Shown here piece after piece: positions 40,953 to 48,439 of a stretch of DNA of 64,000 nucleotides; the stretch's first letter is position 1; each line of letters opens with the position of its first letter. The stretch comes from an uncultured Eubacterium sp. Lineage in GTDB: Bacteria; Bacillota; Clostridia; Oscillospirales; Acutalibacteraceae. The notes below the pieces were generated by a model, which did not search any database, was not told the origin of the DNA, and was given only the letters and a program-made list of their open reading frames with translations. The position numbers and the translations under genes were made by a program. The stretch lies in NCBI GenBank assembly GCA_900539325.1, contig UQCC01000006.1, forward strand, positions 62,001 to 126,000, in the 5' to 3' direction.

Positions 40953-41569
40953 CCTTTAATAAATGGGTAAAGGAAAATCTCGGCAAAGGCATTGATTACG
41001 ACGGCACATACGGTGTGCAATGCGTTGACCTTGCTAAGCATTATATCAAGAATGTTCTTGGCGTAACACCGCAAAGCATCGGCAACGCTATTGAATATTA
41101 CAACAAGCGTAAAACGAGTGAGTACCTCACAAAGAATTTTAAATGGATTGACAACACGGCGGAGTTTATTCCGAAAAAAGGCGACCTTTGCGTGTTCACA
41201 TCAAAAAGCGGCAACGGCCACATTTCTGTTGCAACGGGCGAGGGAACAACCTCGTATTTTTATTCTTACGACCAAAATTTTCCAAAGTCAAAGCACGAGC
41301 CTATGACTAAAATTAAGCACAGCTACACTTCGTTTTTGGGCGTTCTTCGTCCTAAAAAGAAGAAAAGCACATCTTTAAAATATTTCAAAGCCTACAAGGG
41401 CGACAGCAAAAGTATTGTTGACGCACTTGAAGCAATAGGCGCAAAAAGTGATTTTTCTTATCGCAAAAAGATTGCCGCTAAGAACAAAATCAAAGATTAT
41501 AAGGGAACGCCCGAACAAAATGAAAAAATGCTTGCGTTACTCAAAAAAGGTAAGCTTGTAAAACCGTAA
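40949..41569 (+). CDS. Phage endolysin, CHAP amidase/peptidase with binding domain
   Basis: The protein has 206 residues from a GTG that overlaps the holin stop. The N-terminal CHAP domain shows DGTYGVQCVDLAKHYI (candidate catalytic Cys) and KKGDLCVFTSKSGNGHISVATG (candidate His), so it cleaves peptidoglycan peptides or amides. The C-terminal 60 residues (FKAYKGDSKSIVDALEAIGA, then FSYRKKIAAKNKIKDYKGT) look like a short wall-binding module common in Ruminococcus phages. An upstream TTG is in frame but poor. A terminator follows. Confidence 0.88.
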   Translation: MTFNKWVKENLGKGIDYDGTYGVQCVDLAKHYIKNVLGVTPQSIGNAIEYYNKRKTSEYLTKNFKWIDNTAEFIPKKGDLCVFTSKSGNGHISVATGEGTTSYFYSYDQNFPKSKHEPMTKIKHSYTSFLGVLRPKKKKSTSLKYFKAYKGDSKSIVDALEAIGAKSDFSYRKKIAAKNKIKDYKGTPEQNEKMLALLKKGKLVKP

Positions 41570-41575
41570 AAATAA

Positions 41576-41598
41576 CCCCACCGACCTGGTGGGGTTTG
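41576..41598 (+). terminator. Rho-independent terminator after the endolysin gene
   Basis: CCCCACC (41576-41582) and GGTGGGG (41588-41594) pair around GACCT, followed by TTTGTTT. Confidence 0.82.
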
Positions 41599-41599
41599 T

Positions 41600-41866
41600 T
41601 TATTCTTCTATAAGATTGTTTTCTTTCAGCATTGCTACAAAGTTTTCCACATCGGCTTTTGCCTTTTCTTCGTCAACCTCGTATTCGGAGGTAACTTTTT
41701 TTACCACTTCGTCAACGGTTGTGTCCTTTAACAAAGCGTTCCAAAAAAACGCACCGCTGTCATTCAGGGTAATCATTCCGTTGAATATTTTTTCGGCATT
41801 GCCGACAGGAACAACTATGTTTGAACCTGCAATATTGCGTATGGTGAAGCCTTTTTTTATTTTCAT
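41600..41866 (-). CDS. PqqD-family peptide-chaperone-like protein
   Basis: This 88-residue protein begins MKIKKGFTIRNIAGSNIVVPVGN and has TLNDSGAFFWNALLKDTTVDEVVKKVTSEYEVDEEKAKADVENFV, matching the PqqD winged-helix fold. PqqD proteins present precursor peptides to radical SAM maturases in RiPP pathways. No radical SAM enzyme or candidate peptide is visible here. In other Firmicutes, lone PqqD-like proteins are common and unassigned. It follows the DAK-like gene with no gap. Confidence 0.85.
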   Translation of the reverse strand: MKIKKGFTIRNIAGSNIVVPVGNAEKIFNGMITLNDSGAFFWNALLKDTTVDEVVKKVTSEYEVDEEKAKADVENFVAMLKENNLIEE

Positions 41867-42117
41867 CAGCCTTTAAGACCTCTCTCTTGTCTGTCCATAT
41901 CTTCAATTACAATATCGTAAATTTCGCCGAGGCTTCTGCAATATTCCAAAACCTTCCACGGCTCGTTGGTGTGATAGTGAATTTTGATTAAATCCTCGTC
42001 ACCGACTGCGATGAGGCAGTCGCCCTTGAAGTGCTCCACAAAGTAATCGTTGATTGCGTCCTCGTCAAGGTCTGTGCCCTCAATGAGAAGCTGTGTGTCG
42101 TATCTGTATTCAAGCAT
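41866..42117 (-). CDS. Stand-alone fragment resembling the C-terminal domain of YloV/FakA kinase
   Basis: This 83-residue protein reads EYRYDTQLLIEGTDLDEDAINDYF and then GDCLIAVGDEDLIKIHYHTNEPWKVLEYCRSLGEI, close to the region of YloV/FakA-type proteins after the DAK2 domain. The kinase part is absent, and no leftover stretch of it is visible upstream. It is either a dedicated single-domain protein or a fragment. It has a good ribosome site (AAAGGAGATTTTACA) and abuts the PqqD-like gene at base 41866, so the two are coupled. Confidence 0.7.
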   Translation of the reverse strand: MLEYRYDTQLLIEGTDLDEDAINDYFVEHFKGDCLIAVGDEDLIKIHYHTNEPWKVLEYCRSLGEIYDIVIEDMDRQERGLKG

Positions 42118-42134
42118 TGTAAAATCTCCTTTGG

Positions 42135-43403
42135 TTAAATTTTGTTGAGTGCTTGCTCAATGTCTGCGATGATGTCCTCTGCAGCTTCGATACCGCAGGA
42201 AAATCTTACCAAGTCAGGCGTAACACCGCATTCTGCGAGTTGCTCGTCTGTCAACTGACGGTGAGTTGTTGATGCAGGGTGCAAGCAACAGGTTCTTGCG
42301 TCTGCAACATGGGTAACAACGGCTGCCAATTCAAGGCTGTCCATAAATGTTGTTGCCGCATCTCTGCCACCCTTAACGCCGAATGAAACAACACCGCAAG
42401 TGCCGTTTGGCATATATTTTTGAGCAAGTGCATATTGGCTGTCGTTTGGAAGCATTGCACACTTTACCCATTCGATTTTTGGATGATTTTCAAGATACTC
42501 TGCAACCTTTTTTGCGTTTTCGCAATGTCTTTGAACTCTCAAATGCAATGATTCAAGACCGACATTCAAAAGGAATGCTTCGTTTGGCGACTGAACAGAA
42601 CCCAAATCTCTCATAAGCTGAACGGTTGCCTTTGTGATGTATGCACCTTTGCCGAATGTGTCGGTATAAACAATACCGTGGTAGCTGTCGTCAGGAGTTG
42701 TGAGTCCCGGATATTTGTCGTTTTGAGTCCAGTCAAAATTACCGCTGTCAACGATTGCACCGCCGATTGTTGATGCGTGACCCTCCATATATTTTGTTGT
42801 TGAATGTGTAACAATGTCAACGCCGAAATCAAACACACGGCAGTTGATAGGTGTTGCAAATGTGTTGTCAACGATGAGCGGAATTCCGTTTTTGTGAGCA
42901 ACTTTAGCAAATGTTTCGATGTCCAAAATGTCAAGGCTTGGGTTAGAAATTGTTTCGCCGAAAATTGCCTTTGTGTTTGGCTTGATGGCAGCTTGTATTT
43001 CTTCTTCCGTTGCAGTCGGTGAAACAAAGGTGAAGTCGATTCCGAGCTTTCTCATTGTAACATTGAAAAGATTGAATGTGCCGCCGTAAATTGCAGATGA
43101 TGATACAATGTGGTCGCCTGCCTGTGCAATGTTAAACACTGCATAGAAGTTTGCCGCCTGGCCCGAGCCTGTGAGCATTCCTGCCACACCGCCCTCAAGA
43201 GCCGCAATCTTTGACGCAACATTGTCGCAGGTTGGGTTTTGAAGTCGTGAATAAAAATATCCGCTCTTTTTCAAATCGAAAAGGTCGCCCATCTCGGCAC
43301 TGCTGTCGTATTTGAATGTTGTTGATTGAACAATCGGTATAACTCTCGGTTCACCGTTTTTTGGTTTGTATGTGCCTTGCACACAAATTGTATCAAGCTT
43401 CAT
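42135..43403 (-). CDS. metY: O-acetylhomoserine aminocarboxypropyltransferase (sulfhydrylase)
   Basis: The protein has 422 residues. It is a PLP enzyme of the Cys/Met metabolism family: LEGGVAGMLTGSGQAANFYAV, DNTFATP and the PLP-lysine region VTHSTTKYMEGHASTIGG, with FLLNVGLESLHLRVQRHCENA at the C-terminal half. It makes homocysteine from O-acetylhomoserine and sulfide. The ATG follows AGAGGAAAAATAAA; a longer frame of 22 codons upstream overlaps coaX. It is second after coaX in a minus-strand unit. No SAM riboswitch was seen. Confidence 0.93.
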   Translation of the reverse strand: MKLDTICVQGTYKPKNGEPRVIPIVQSTTFKYDSSAEMGDLFDLKKSGYFYSRLQNPTCDNVASKIAALEGGVAGMLTGSGQAANFYAVFNIAQAGDHIVSSSAIYGGTFNLFNVTMRKLGIDFTFVSPTATEEEIQAAIKPNTKAIFGETISNPSLDILDIETFAKVAHKNGIPLIVDNTFATPINCRVFDFGVDIVTHSTTKYMEGHASTIGGAIVDSGNFDWTQNDKYPGLTTPDDSYHGIVYTDTFGKGAYITKATVQLMRDLGSVQSPNEAFLLNVGLESLHLRVQRHCENAKKVAEYLENHPKIEWVKCAMLPNDSQYALAQKYMPNGTCGVVSFGVKGGRDAATTFMDSLELAAVVTHVADARTCCLHPASTTHRQLTDEQLAECGVTPDLVRFSCGIEAAEDIIADIEQALNKI

Positions 43404-43431
43404 TTTATTTTTCCTCTCTGTAAATGATAAC

Positions 43432-44190
43432 TTAAATGTTTTTATTATATATAATTCGCAGTCCGTCAATCAAAAGATTTTCATCAATTATCATATCGTG
43501 ACTGCAATTTTTTGCTATTGATTTGCCAAGACCGCCTGTGACAACAACCGTTGCCTTTTCGCCGAGTTCCTGCTCAAATTTGTCAATGAGTCCGTCAAGC
43601 ATACACGCTGTGCCGATTACACAACCTGATTGCATACTCTCGATTGAATTTGTGCCGATGATTTTTTTCGGCGCCGTTATGTCAATCTGCGGAAGCAAAG
43701 CCGCACCTGCCGATAAAGCGTTTATAGAAGTTTTTACTCCTGTTGTGATTGTTCCGCCCAAAAAGTTGCCGTCTTTGTCGAGCACCGAGCCTGTGGTTGC
43801 AGTGCCCAAGTCAAAGATGATTGTCGGCTGCGGATATTTTTCTTTTGCCGCAACCGCACCCACAACAAGGTCTGCACCAAGCTGTGCCGGGTCGTCAATT
43901 TTTATCGAAAGTCCTGTCTTTATTCCGGGACCGACAACTATTGCATTTACCTTGCAAACGGTGTAGATTGCTTTTTTCAGCGTGGTAACAAGTGCCGGAA
44001 CAACCGAAGAAATGATTGCACCGTCAATTTGTATGTTGTTGTGCAAATTCAAAAAAGAATATATCTTCATTGCACATTCGTCTTCTGTTTCATGTATATT
44101 GGTGGAAACCCTGCCTGAGCTGACAAGTTCCTCACCGTCAATAACGCCAAGCACGATGTTGGTATTGCCCACATCAACTGCAAGTAACAT
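43432..44190 (-). CDS. coaX: Type III pantothenate kinase
   Basis: The protein has 252 residues. MLLAVDVGNTNIVLGV is the CoaX phosphate-binding start; IIFDLGTATTGSVLDKDGNFLGGTITTGVK and VVTGGLGKSIA are further hallmarks. It phosphorylates pantothenate in coenzyme A synthesis, uses K+ or NH4+, and is not inhibited by CoA. I use the ATG 7 nt after GAGGT; an ATG two codons upstream is too near the ribosome site. It appears to lead a minus-strand unit with metY. Confidence 0.95.
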   Translation of the reverse strand: MLLAVDVGNTNIVLGVIDGEELVSSGRVSTNIHETEDECAMKIYSFLNLHNNIQIDGAIISSVVPALVTTLKKAIYTVCKVNAIVVGPGIKTGLSIKIDDPAQLGADLVVGAVAAKEKYPQPTIIFDLGTATTGSVLDKDGNFLGGTITTGVKTSINALSAGAALLPQIDITAPKKIIGTNSIESMQSGCVIGTACMLDGLIDKFEQELGEKATVVVTGGLGKSIAKNCSHDMIIDENLLIDGLRIIYNKNI

Positions 44191-44274
44191 AGTCATTACC
44201 TCACTTTAGTTTGTATCTAATATATATTATCATATATGTTTCGCTTTGTAAAATAAAAAATTATTAAATTTCTA

Positions 44275-44302
44275 TTGACAAATGAAAAATTTATGCTATA
44301 AT
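44275..44302 (+). promoter_or_regulatory. Promoter of tRNA-Val
   Basis: TTGACA (44275-44280) and TATAAT (44297-44302) are 16 bp apart; the tRNA starts 17 bp later. Confidence 0.75.
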
Positions 44303-44318
44303 AAATGTCGTTGACCAC

Positions 44319-44394
44319 GGAAGCATAGCTCAGCTGGGAGAGCACCTGCCTTACAAGCAGGGGGTCACAGGTTCGAGCCCTGTTGTTTCCACCA
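44319..44394 (+). tRNA. tRNA-Val (anticodon TAC), CCA encoded
   Basis: It folds as a full cloverleaf. The acceptor GGAAGCA pairs with TGTTTCC; the D-arm is GCTC...GAGC. The anticodon stem CCTGC/GCAGG carries loop CTTACAA with TAC at its centre, reading GUA/GUG valine codons. The T-arm is CAGG-TTCGAGC-CCTG. The 3' CCA is encoded at 44392-44394. A terminator hairpin follows at once. Confidence 0.95.
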
Positions 44395-44434
44395 AAAAAC
44401 ATAGACACTCTTTTGAGTGTCTATGTTTTTTTAT
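44395..44434 (+). terminator. Rho-independent terminator after tRNA-Val
   Basis: AAACATAGACACTC and GAGTGTCTATGTTT form a 14-bp stem with a TTTT loop, followed by TTTT. Confidence 0.9.
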
Positions 44435-44526
44435 GTTTTGCGGGCTCGAACCTTATATTCAATCCGACAAATTCGGTCTAAATTTTGAGCTTATGTATAA
44501 TGTATAAAATAAAAAACATATTTCTC

Positions 44527-44554
44527 TTGACTTTTCGCTGTTTTCTGCTATAAT
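44527..44554 (+). promoter_or_regulatory. Promoter of rplU-prp-rpmA
   Basis: TTGACT (44527-44532) and TATAAT (44549-44554) are 16 bp apart, upstream of a leader with a short CACCTCGGTG hairpin. Confidence 0.72.
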
Positions 44555-44559
44555 AATTA

Positions 44560-44632
44560 AGCCGCATATTATGGGCAGTAAGAAATGCACCTCGGTGTGT
44601 TCGCCTATCGTAGCGAGACTTATGAAGGAGAG
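44560..44632 (+). promoter_or_regulatory. Possible L21 leader
   Basis: The region between promoter and rplU includes GCACCTCGGTGTG and CGCCTATCGTAGCGAG, which can form small hairpins, as seen in known L21 leaders of Firmicutes. The feedback role is inferred from position, not from a match to a consensus. Confidence 0.4.
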
Positions 44633-44640
44633 TTATTACT

Positions 44641-44949
44641 ATGTACGCAGTTATCGTAACAGGCGGAAAGCAGTACAAGGTATCTGAAGGTGATGTTCTC
44701 TACATCGAAAAGCTCGATGCTCAAGCAGAAGCAAAAATCACTTTCGATCAGGTTCTTGCAGTTGGCACAGACAAGGGTCTTAAGGCAGGCAAGGATTGCG
44801 CAAAGGCTACTGTTGACGCAACAGTTGTTAAGAGTGGCAAGGGCAAGAAAATCACTGTTTTCACCTACAAGCCAAAGAAGAACGAAAAGCGCAAGATGGG
44901 TCACAGACAGCCTTACACAAAGGTTGAGATCACAAAGATTAACGCTTAA
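44641..44949 (+). CDS. rplU: 50S ribosomal protein L21
   Basis: This 102-residue protein has the L21 start MYAVIVTGGKQYKVSEGDVLYIEKL and the C-terminal KNEKRKMGHRQPYTKVEI. It binds 23S rRNA domain in the large subunit. It is first in the rplU-prp-rpmA unit common to Firmicutes. GAAGGAGAGTTATT is its ribosome site. Confidence 0.98.
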   Translation: MYAVIVTGGKQYKVSEGDVLYIEKLDAQAEAKITFDQVLAVGTDKGLKAGKDCAKATVDATVVKSGKGKKITVFTYKPKKNEKRKMGHRQPYTKVEITKINA

Positions 44950-44961
44950 TTGTTTGATTTA

Positions 44962-45279
44962 ATGATTAACAGAATAGAATTTTTCAAAAGCGGTGATATG
45001 CTTACAGGATTTGAATGCAAAGGTCACACCGGATTTGCCGACGAGGGCAATGATGTTTTGTGTGCATTCATCAGCAGTGCGTGTTATCTCACGGCAAACA
45101 CAATCACGGATGTTATCAAACTTGATGCCCGTGCTTCTGCTTCCGACGGATATATGTCATTGCGCATCAAGTCATCACCGGAAAAGGCGCAGGATATTCT
45201 CAACGGTTTGGTTCTTCATATGACGGAACTCCAAAAAGATTATCCTCAAAACATAAAAGTAACTATATCGGAGGTGTAA
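44962..45279 (+). CDS. prp: Ribosomal-processing cysteine protease Prp
   Basis: This 105-residue protein lies between rplU and rpmA, as Prp does in Firmicutes. The catalytic His22 (CKGHTGFADEGNDVLC) and Cys34 are 12 residues apart, as in the family. It removes the N-terminal extension from L27. The ATG has no obvious ribosome site; an in-frame TTG four codons upstream is possible. Translation may be coupled to the rplU stop. The rpmA ATG begins 2 bp after its stop. Confidence 0.92.
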   Translation: MINRIEFFKSGDMLTGFECKGHTGFADEGNDVLCAFISSACYLTANTITDVIKLDARASASDGYMSLRIKSSPEKAQDILNGLVLHMTELQKDYPQNIKVTISEV

Positions 45280-45281
45280 TT

Positions 45282-45566
45282 ATGCTTAAGCTTAATGTAC
45301 AACTTTTTGCTCATAAAAAAGGTATGGGTTCTACAAAGAACGGCAGAGACAGCGAATCAAAGCGTTTGGGCGCAAAGAGAGCTGACGGTCAGTTCGTACT
45401 TGCAGGCAACATCCTTTATCGTCAAAGAGGCACACACATCCATCCTGGTACTAATGTAGGTATCGGCAAGGACGACACACTTTTTGCTCTCGTAGACGGT
45501 ACAGTTAGATTCGAAAGAATGGGCAAGGACAGAAAAAAGGTTTCTGTTTACCCAGTTGAGCAGTAA
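45282..45566 (+). CDS. rpmA: 50S ribosomal protein L27 with cleavable N-terminal extension
   Basis: This 94-residue protein begins MLKLNVQLF then AHKKGMGSTKNGRDSESKRLG. The nine-residue extension ending in LF before A is what Prp cleaves in Firmicutes; the exposed AHKK enters the peptidyl-transferase region. The remainder is conserved L27. GGAGGTG precedes the ATG. Its presence with prp in one operon supports the processing pathway. Confidence 0.98.
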   Translation: MLKLNVQLFAHKKGMGSTKNGRDSESKRLGAKRADGQFVLAGNILYRQRGTHIHPGTNVGIGKDDTLFALVDGTVRFERMGKDRKKVSVYPVEQ

Positions 45567-45576
45567 TTGACAGATT

Positions 45577-45609
45577 CATCCGCAGTCGCAGGATTGCGGA
45601 TGTTTTTTG
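45577..45609 (+). terminator. Rho-independent terminator after rpmA
   Basis: CATCCGCA (45577-45584) and TGCGGATG (45595-45602) pair around GTCGCAGGAT, followed by TTTTTT. Confidence 0.88.
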
Positions 45610-45618
45610 TTTGCTCGG

Positions 45619-45647
45619 TTGACAATCGGGCAGAATATAATTATAAT
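45619..45647 (+). promoter_or_regulatory. Promoter of tRNA-Arg
   Basis: TTGACA (45619-45624) and TATAAT (45642-45647) are 17 bp apart, 57 bp before the tRNA. Confidence 0.75.
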
Positions 45648-45704
45648 TAAAATGTCGCAAAGATAATGACAAAACGAATTGAATTTTGTTTTCTTGCAAA
45701 ATAT

Positions 45705-45781
<77 letters not shown>

Positions 45782-45792
45782 AAAATTGAAGT

Positions 45793-45828
45793 CTTGAAAT
45801 CCTTGCAATTAAGGCGTTTCAAGGCTTT
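45793..45828 (+). terminator. Possible terminator after tRNA-Arg
   Basis: CTTGAAA and TTTCAAG pair around an inner CTT/AAG, followed by GCTTTTG. The T-run is short. Confidence 0.5.
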
Positions 45829-45830
45829 TG

Positions 45831-45859
45831 TTGAAAATGCACTTACTGCGTGCTATAAT
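45831..45859 (+). promoter_or_regulatory. Promoter of obgE-mrnC
   Basis: TTGAAA (45831-45836) and TATAAT (45854-45859) are 17 bp apart; obgE starts 40 bp later. Confidence 0.68.
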
Positions 45860-45899
45860 GAAGCCGAAAACAAATCATTTTTAAAGAAACGGAAAAATT

Positions 45900-47174
45900 A
45901 TGTTTGTAGATATTGCGAAAATAAAAATTAAAGGCGGCGACGGCGGTGCCGGTGCGGTTGCCTTTCACAGAGAAAAATATGTTGCGGCAGGCGGTCCTGA
46001 CGGCGGTGACGGCGGAAAGGGCGGAGATGTTGTTTTTGTAGTTGACGACAATCTTGCAACTCTTGCCGACTTCAGATATAAGCGTAAGTATTCCGCACCA
46101 AACGGCGAGGGTGGAAAAGGCGGTCGTTGCAACGGCAAAAAAGGTCAAGACCTCGAAATCAAAGTGCCTCGTGGAACAATCATCCGTGAAGCAAACAGCA
46201 AGGCTGTTATGGCGGATATGAGCAAAACAGAGCGTTTTGTTGCCGCAAAAGGCGGAAAAGGCGGATGGGGCAATATGCACTTTGCAACTTCAACCCGTCA
46301 GGTTCCTCGTTTTGCAAAACCGGGTGTTCCGGGCGAGGAATGGGAAGTCAGCCTTGAACTTAAACTTCTTGCGGATGTCGGTCTTGTCGGTTATCCGTCA
46401 GTCGGCAAAAGCAGTCTTATTTCTGTTGTTTCACAGGCGAAGCCGAAAATCGGCGATTACCACTTCACAACTCTTGTGCCGAATCTCGGCGTTGTAAGTA
46501 TGGGCGAGGGCAACAGCTTTGTTATTGCCGATATTCCGGGGCTTATCGAGGGTGCAAGCGAGGGCGTTGGTTTGGGTCATCAGTTCTTGCGCCATGTTGA
46601 GCGTTGCAGAATGCTCATTCACATTGTTGATGTCAGTGGCAGTGAGGGCAGAAATCCGATTGACGATTTTGAAAAAATCAACGAGGAACTCAAAAAATTC
46701 AATCCCGACCTTGCCGAGCGTCCTATGATTGTTGCGGGCAACAAGATTGATATGGCAGAGCCTGAACAGATTGAAGAGTTCAAAAAATATGTCAACGATA
46801 AGGGCTATGAATACTATTCTATTTGTGCGCCGATTATGGAGGGCACAAAAGAATTGATGAATGTAACTTGGAATATGCTCAAGGAGCTTCCTCCGATTAA
46901 GGAATACGAAGTTGAGGAAATTCCGCTTGAGTCACTCATTCCGGAGGATGACAACAGCTTCAAGATTACTCAAGAGGACGAGGGCTACTACCTTGTTGAG
47001 GCAAAGTGGTTCCCGAGAGTTCTCAAGGGTATTGATGTCACCGACTATGAGGCACTTCAGTATATGCAAAGAGTGCTTGAAAAGAGTGGCGTGTTTGACG
47101 CATTAAGAGAGAAAGGGATTCAAGAGGGCGACATTGTCAGCCTTTATGACATTGAATTCGAGTATATTCCGTAA
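45900..47174 (+). CDS. obgE: GTPase ObgE/CgtA
   Basis: The protein has 424 residues. The N-terminal Obg fold is Gly-rich (KGGDGGAGAVAFHREKYV, GEGGKGGRCNGKKG). The GTPase domain has GYPSVGKSSL, IADIPGLIEGAS and NKID, and the C-terminal OCT domain ends with YDIEFEYIP. It is an essential ribosome-associated GTPase involved in 50S assembly and stringent signalling. It overlaps mrnC by one base (TAATG), so the pair is probably one transcript. Confidence 0.97.
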   Translation: MFVDIAKIKIKGGDGGAGAVAFHREKYVAAGGPDGGDGGKGGDVVFVVDDNLATLADFRYKRKYSAPNGEGGKGGRCNGKKGQDLEIKVPRGTIIREANSKAVMADMSKTERFVAAKGGKGGWGNMHFATSTRQVPRFAKPGVPGEEWEVSLELKLLADVGLVGYPSVGKSSLISVVSQAKPKIGDYHFTTLVPNLGVVSMGEGNSFVIADIPGLIEGASEGVGLGHQFLRHVERCRMLIHIVDVSGSEGRNPIDDFEKINEELKKFNPDLAERPMIVAGNKIDMAEPEQIEEFKKYVNDKGYEYYSICAPIMEGTKELMNVTWNMLKELPPIKEYEVEEIPLESLIPEDDNSFKITQEDEGYYLVEAKWFPRVLKGIDVTDYEALQYMQRVLEKSGVFDALREKGIQEGDIVSLYDIEFEYIP

Positions 47175-47560
47175 TGAGATTTACAGATAAAGAAGCACAT
47201 CCAAACGAACTCAGTCCGCTTAACCTTGCGTTTATCGGTGACTGCATTTATGAAATGCTTGTGCGTGAAACTTTGGTGCTTGATGCAAACCGTCCCGTAA
47301 ATGATTTGCACAAGGAAAGCGTAAAATTTGTGTCGGCAAAGGCTCAAACTTTGGCTTATGACAAAATCAAGGATGTTCTCACCGAGCAGGAAACCGCAGT
47401 GTATAAGCGTGGCAGAAATGCCAAGGTGGGGCATAATCCAAAATCCGCAAGCCAGGGAGAGTACCACATCGCAACAGGTGTTGAGGCACTTTTTGGGTAT
47501 TTGTATCTCACCGAGCAGGACGACAGAATCAAAGAACTGTTTGGAATTATAACCGAATAA
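47174..47560 (+). CDS. mrnC: Mini-ribonuclease III (Mini-III)
   Basis: This 128-residue protein contains only the RNase III catalytic domain (LNLAFIGDCIYEMLVRETLV, and EYHIATGVEALFGYLYL with the metal-binding Glu) and no dsRNA-binding domain. In Firmicutes Mini-III matures 23S rRNA. Its ATG shares a base with the obgE stop. A bidirectional-looking terminator follows 17 bp after its stop. Confidence 0.93.
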   Translation: MRFTDKEAHPNELSPLNLAFIGDCIYEMLVRETLVLDANRPVNDLHKESVKFVSAKAQTLAYDKIKDVLTEQETAVYKRGRNAKVGHNPKSASQGEYHIATGVEALFGYLYLTEQDDRIKELFGIITE

Positions 47561-47576
47561 AAAACAATTTAATAAG

Positions 47577-47621
47577 AATAACCGTTCTTGTATTTCCGTA
47601 ATACAGGGCGGTTATTTTTTT
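47577..47621 (+). terminator. Rho-independent terminator after mrnC
   Basis: AATAACCGTTCTTGTATT and AATACAGGGCGGTTATT form a long stem with a small internal mismatch, followed by TTTTTT. Confidence 0.88.
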
Positions 47622-47771
47622 GAATAAAGTTGTAAAAATACGGTTAGATACGGTGTTATTATTTCCATGGCTTTATCTGCCGACATTAAAATTATAAATT
47701 TGGTGTGTTGAATTTTATTGACACAAAAAGTACACAATGGCATTATATACTTATGGCAAGGAGGAAGAAAA

Positions 47772-48437
47772 ATGTACAGAGTTTTAGTTGCAGATGATGA
47801 AAAAGCAATCAGAGAATCGGTTTCGGATTATTTGAGGGCAAAGGGATTTTCCGTAGCTGTGGCATGTGATGGCAAAGAAACTGTTGAAAAAACAAAGTCG
47901 GATTCGTTTGATTTGCTTATTCTGGATGTTCGTATGCCGAATATTGACGGTTTAAATGCTTGCAAACTGATTCGTGAATTTTCTTTGGTGCCGATACTTT
48001 TTCTTTCGGCTTATGGCGAAGAAGATGATTTTTTAAACGCTTATAAGGTTGGCTGTGATGATTATATTGTTAAACCGTTTCCGCTGTCGGTACTTGTTGA
48101 AAAGTGTAATGCAATGATTAAGCGAAACAAAAGCATTGATACCGAAATTATAATCGTCGGAAGTATTTCGATTGACGCTGAAAGGCGAAAGGTTTTCACT
48201 CCCGAAAGCGTTGTAAATTTGAGTAATGTTGATTTTGAACTGCTTTTGTATCTTTGCAGAAATAAAGGCATTGCCCTTAACAGGGATATAATTTTAACTC
48301 GTGTTTGGGGCTATGATTTTGACGGCGACGCAAGAGTTGTGGATACACATATCAAGAGGATAAGAAAGGCCCTCGGCAGGCATTCCGCTCAAATAAAAAC
48401 AATCTCCGGTGTCGGTTACTCTGTAGAGGAGGTGTGA
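47772..48437 (+). CDS. OmpR-family response regulator
   Basis: This 221-residue protein has an N-terminal receiver domain with VLVADDEKAIRES (acidic pocket), phosphoacceptor Asp52 in LLILDVRMP, and a Lys in YIVKPFPL. The C-terminal winged helix (FELLLYLCRNKGIALNRDIILTRVWGYDFDGDARVVDTHIKRIRKALG) is the OmpR type. It is followed, with 2 bp spacing, by a histidine kinase, forming a two-component pair. The start is the ATG 8 nt after AAGGAGG. A TTGACA with a weaker -10 lies about 50 bp upstream. Confidence 0.94.
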   Translation: MYRVLVADDEKAIRESVSDYLRAKGFSVAVACDGKETVEKTKSDSFDLLILDVRMPNIDGLNACKLIREFSLVPILFLSAYGEEDDFLNAYKVGCDDYIVKPFPLSVLVEKCNAMIKRNKSIDTEIIIVGSISIDAERRKVFTPESVVNLSNVDFELLLYLCRNKGIALNRDIILTRVWGYDFDGDARVVDTHIKRIRKALGRHSAQIKTISGVGYSVEEV

Positions 48438-48439
48438 TT

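Larger units (their letters stand above)
40394..41569 (+). mobile_element. Orphan phage lysis cassette
   Basis: Three plus-strand genes (TM/coiled-coil protein, holin, CHAP endolysin) form a lysis cassette. No other phage genes are adjacent: dnaJ and an unknown gene lie before it, a PqqD-like gene after it. The nearest phage genes are 18.6 kb upstream (11753-21761). It could be the lysis module of that defective element, moved by rearrangement, or an independent remnant. Confidence 0.7.

Noticed and set aside
41600..42117. RiPP biosynthesis cluster around the PqqD-like protein
   Set aside because: There is no radical SAM enzyme, precursor peptide or transporter next to it. pflA at 32043 is a typical activase and not a RiPP maturase.
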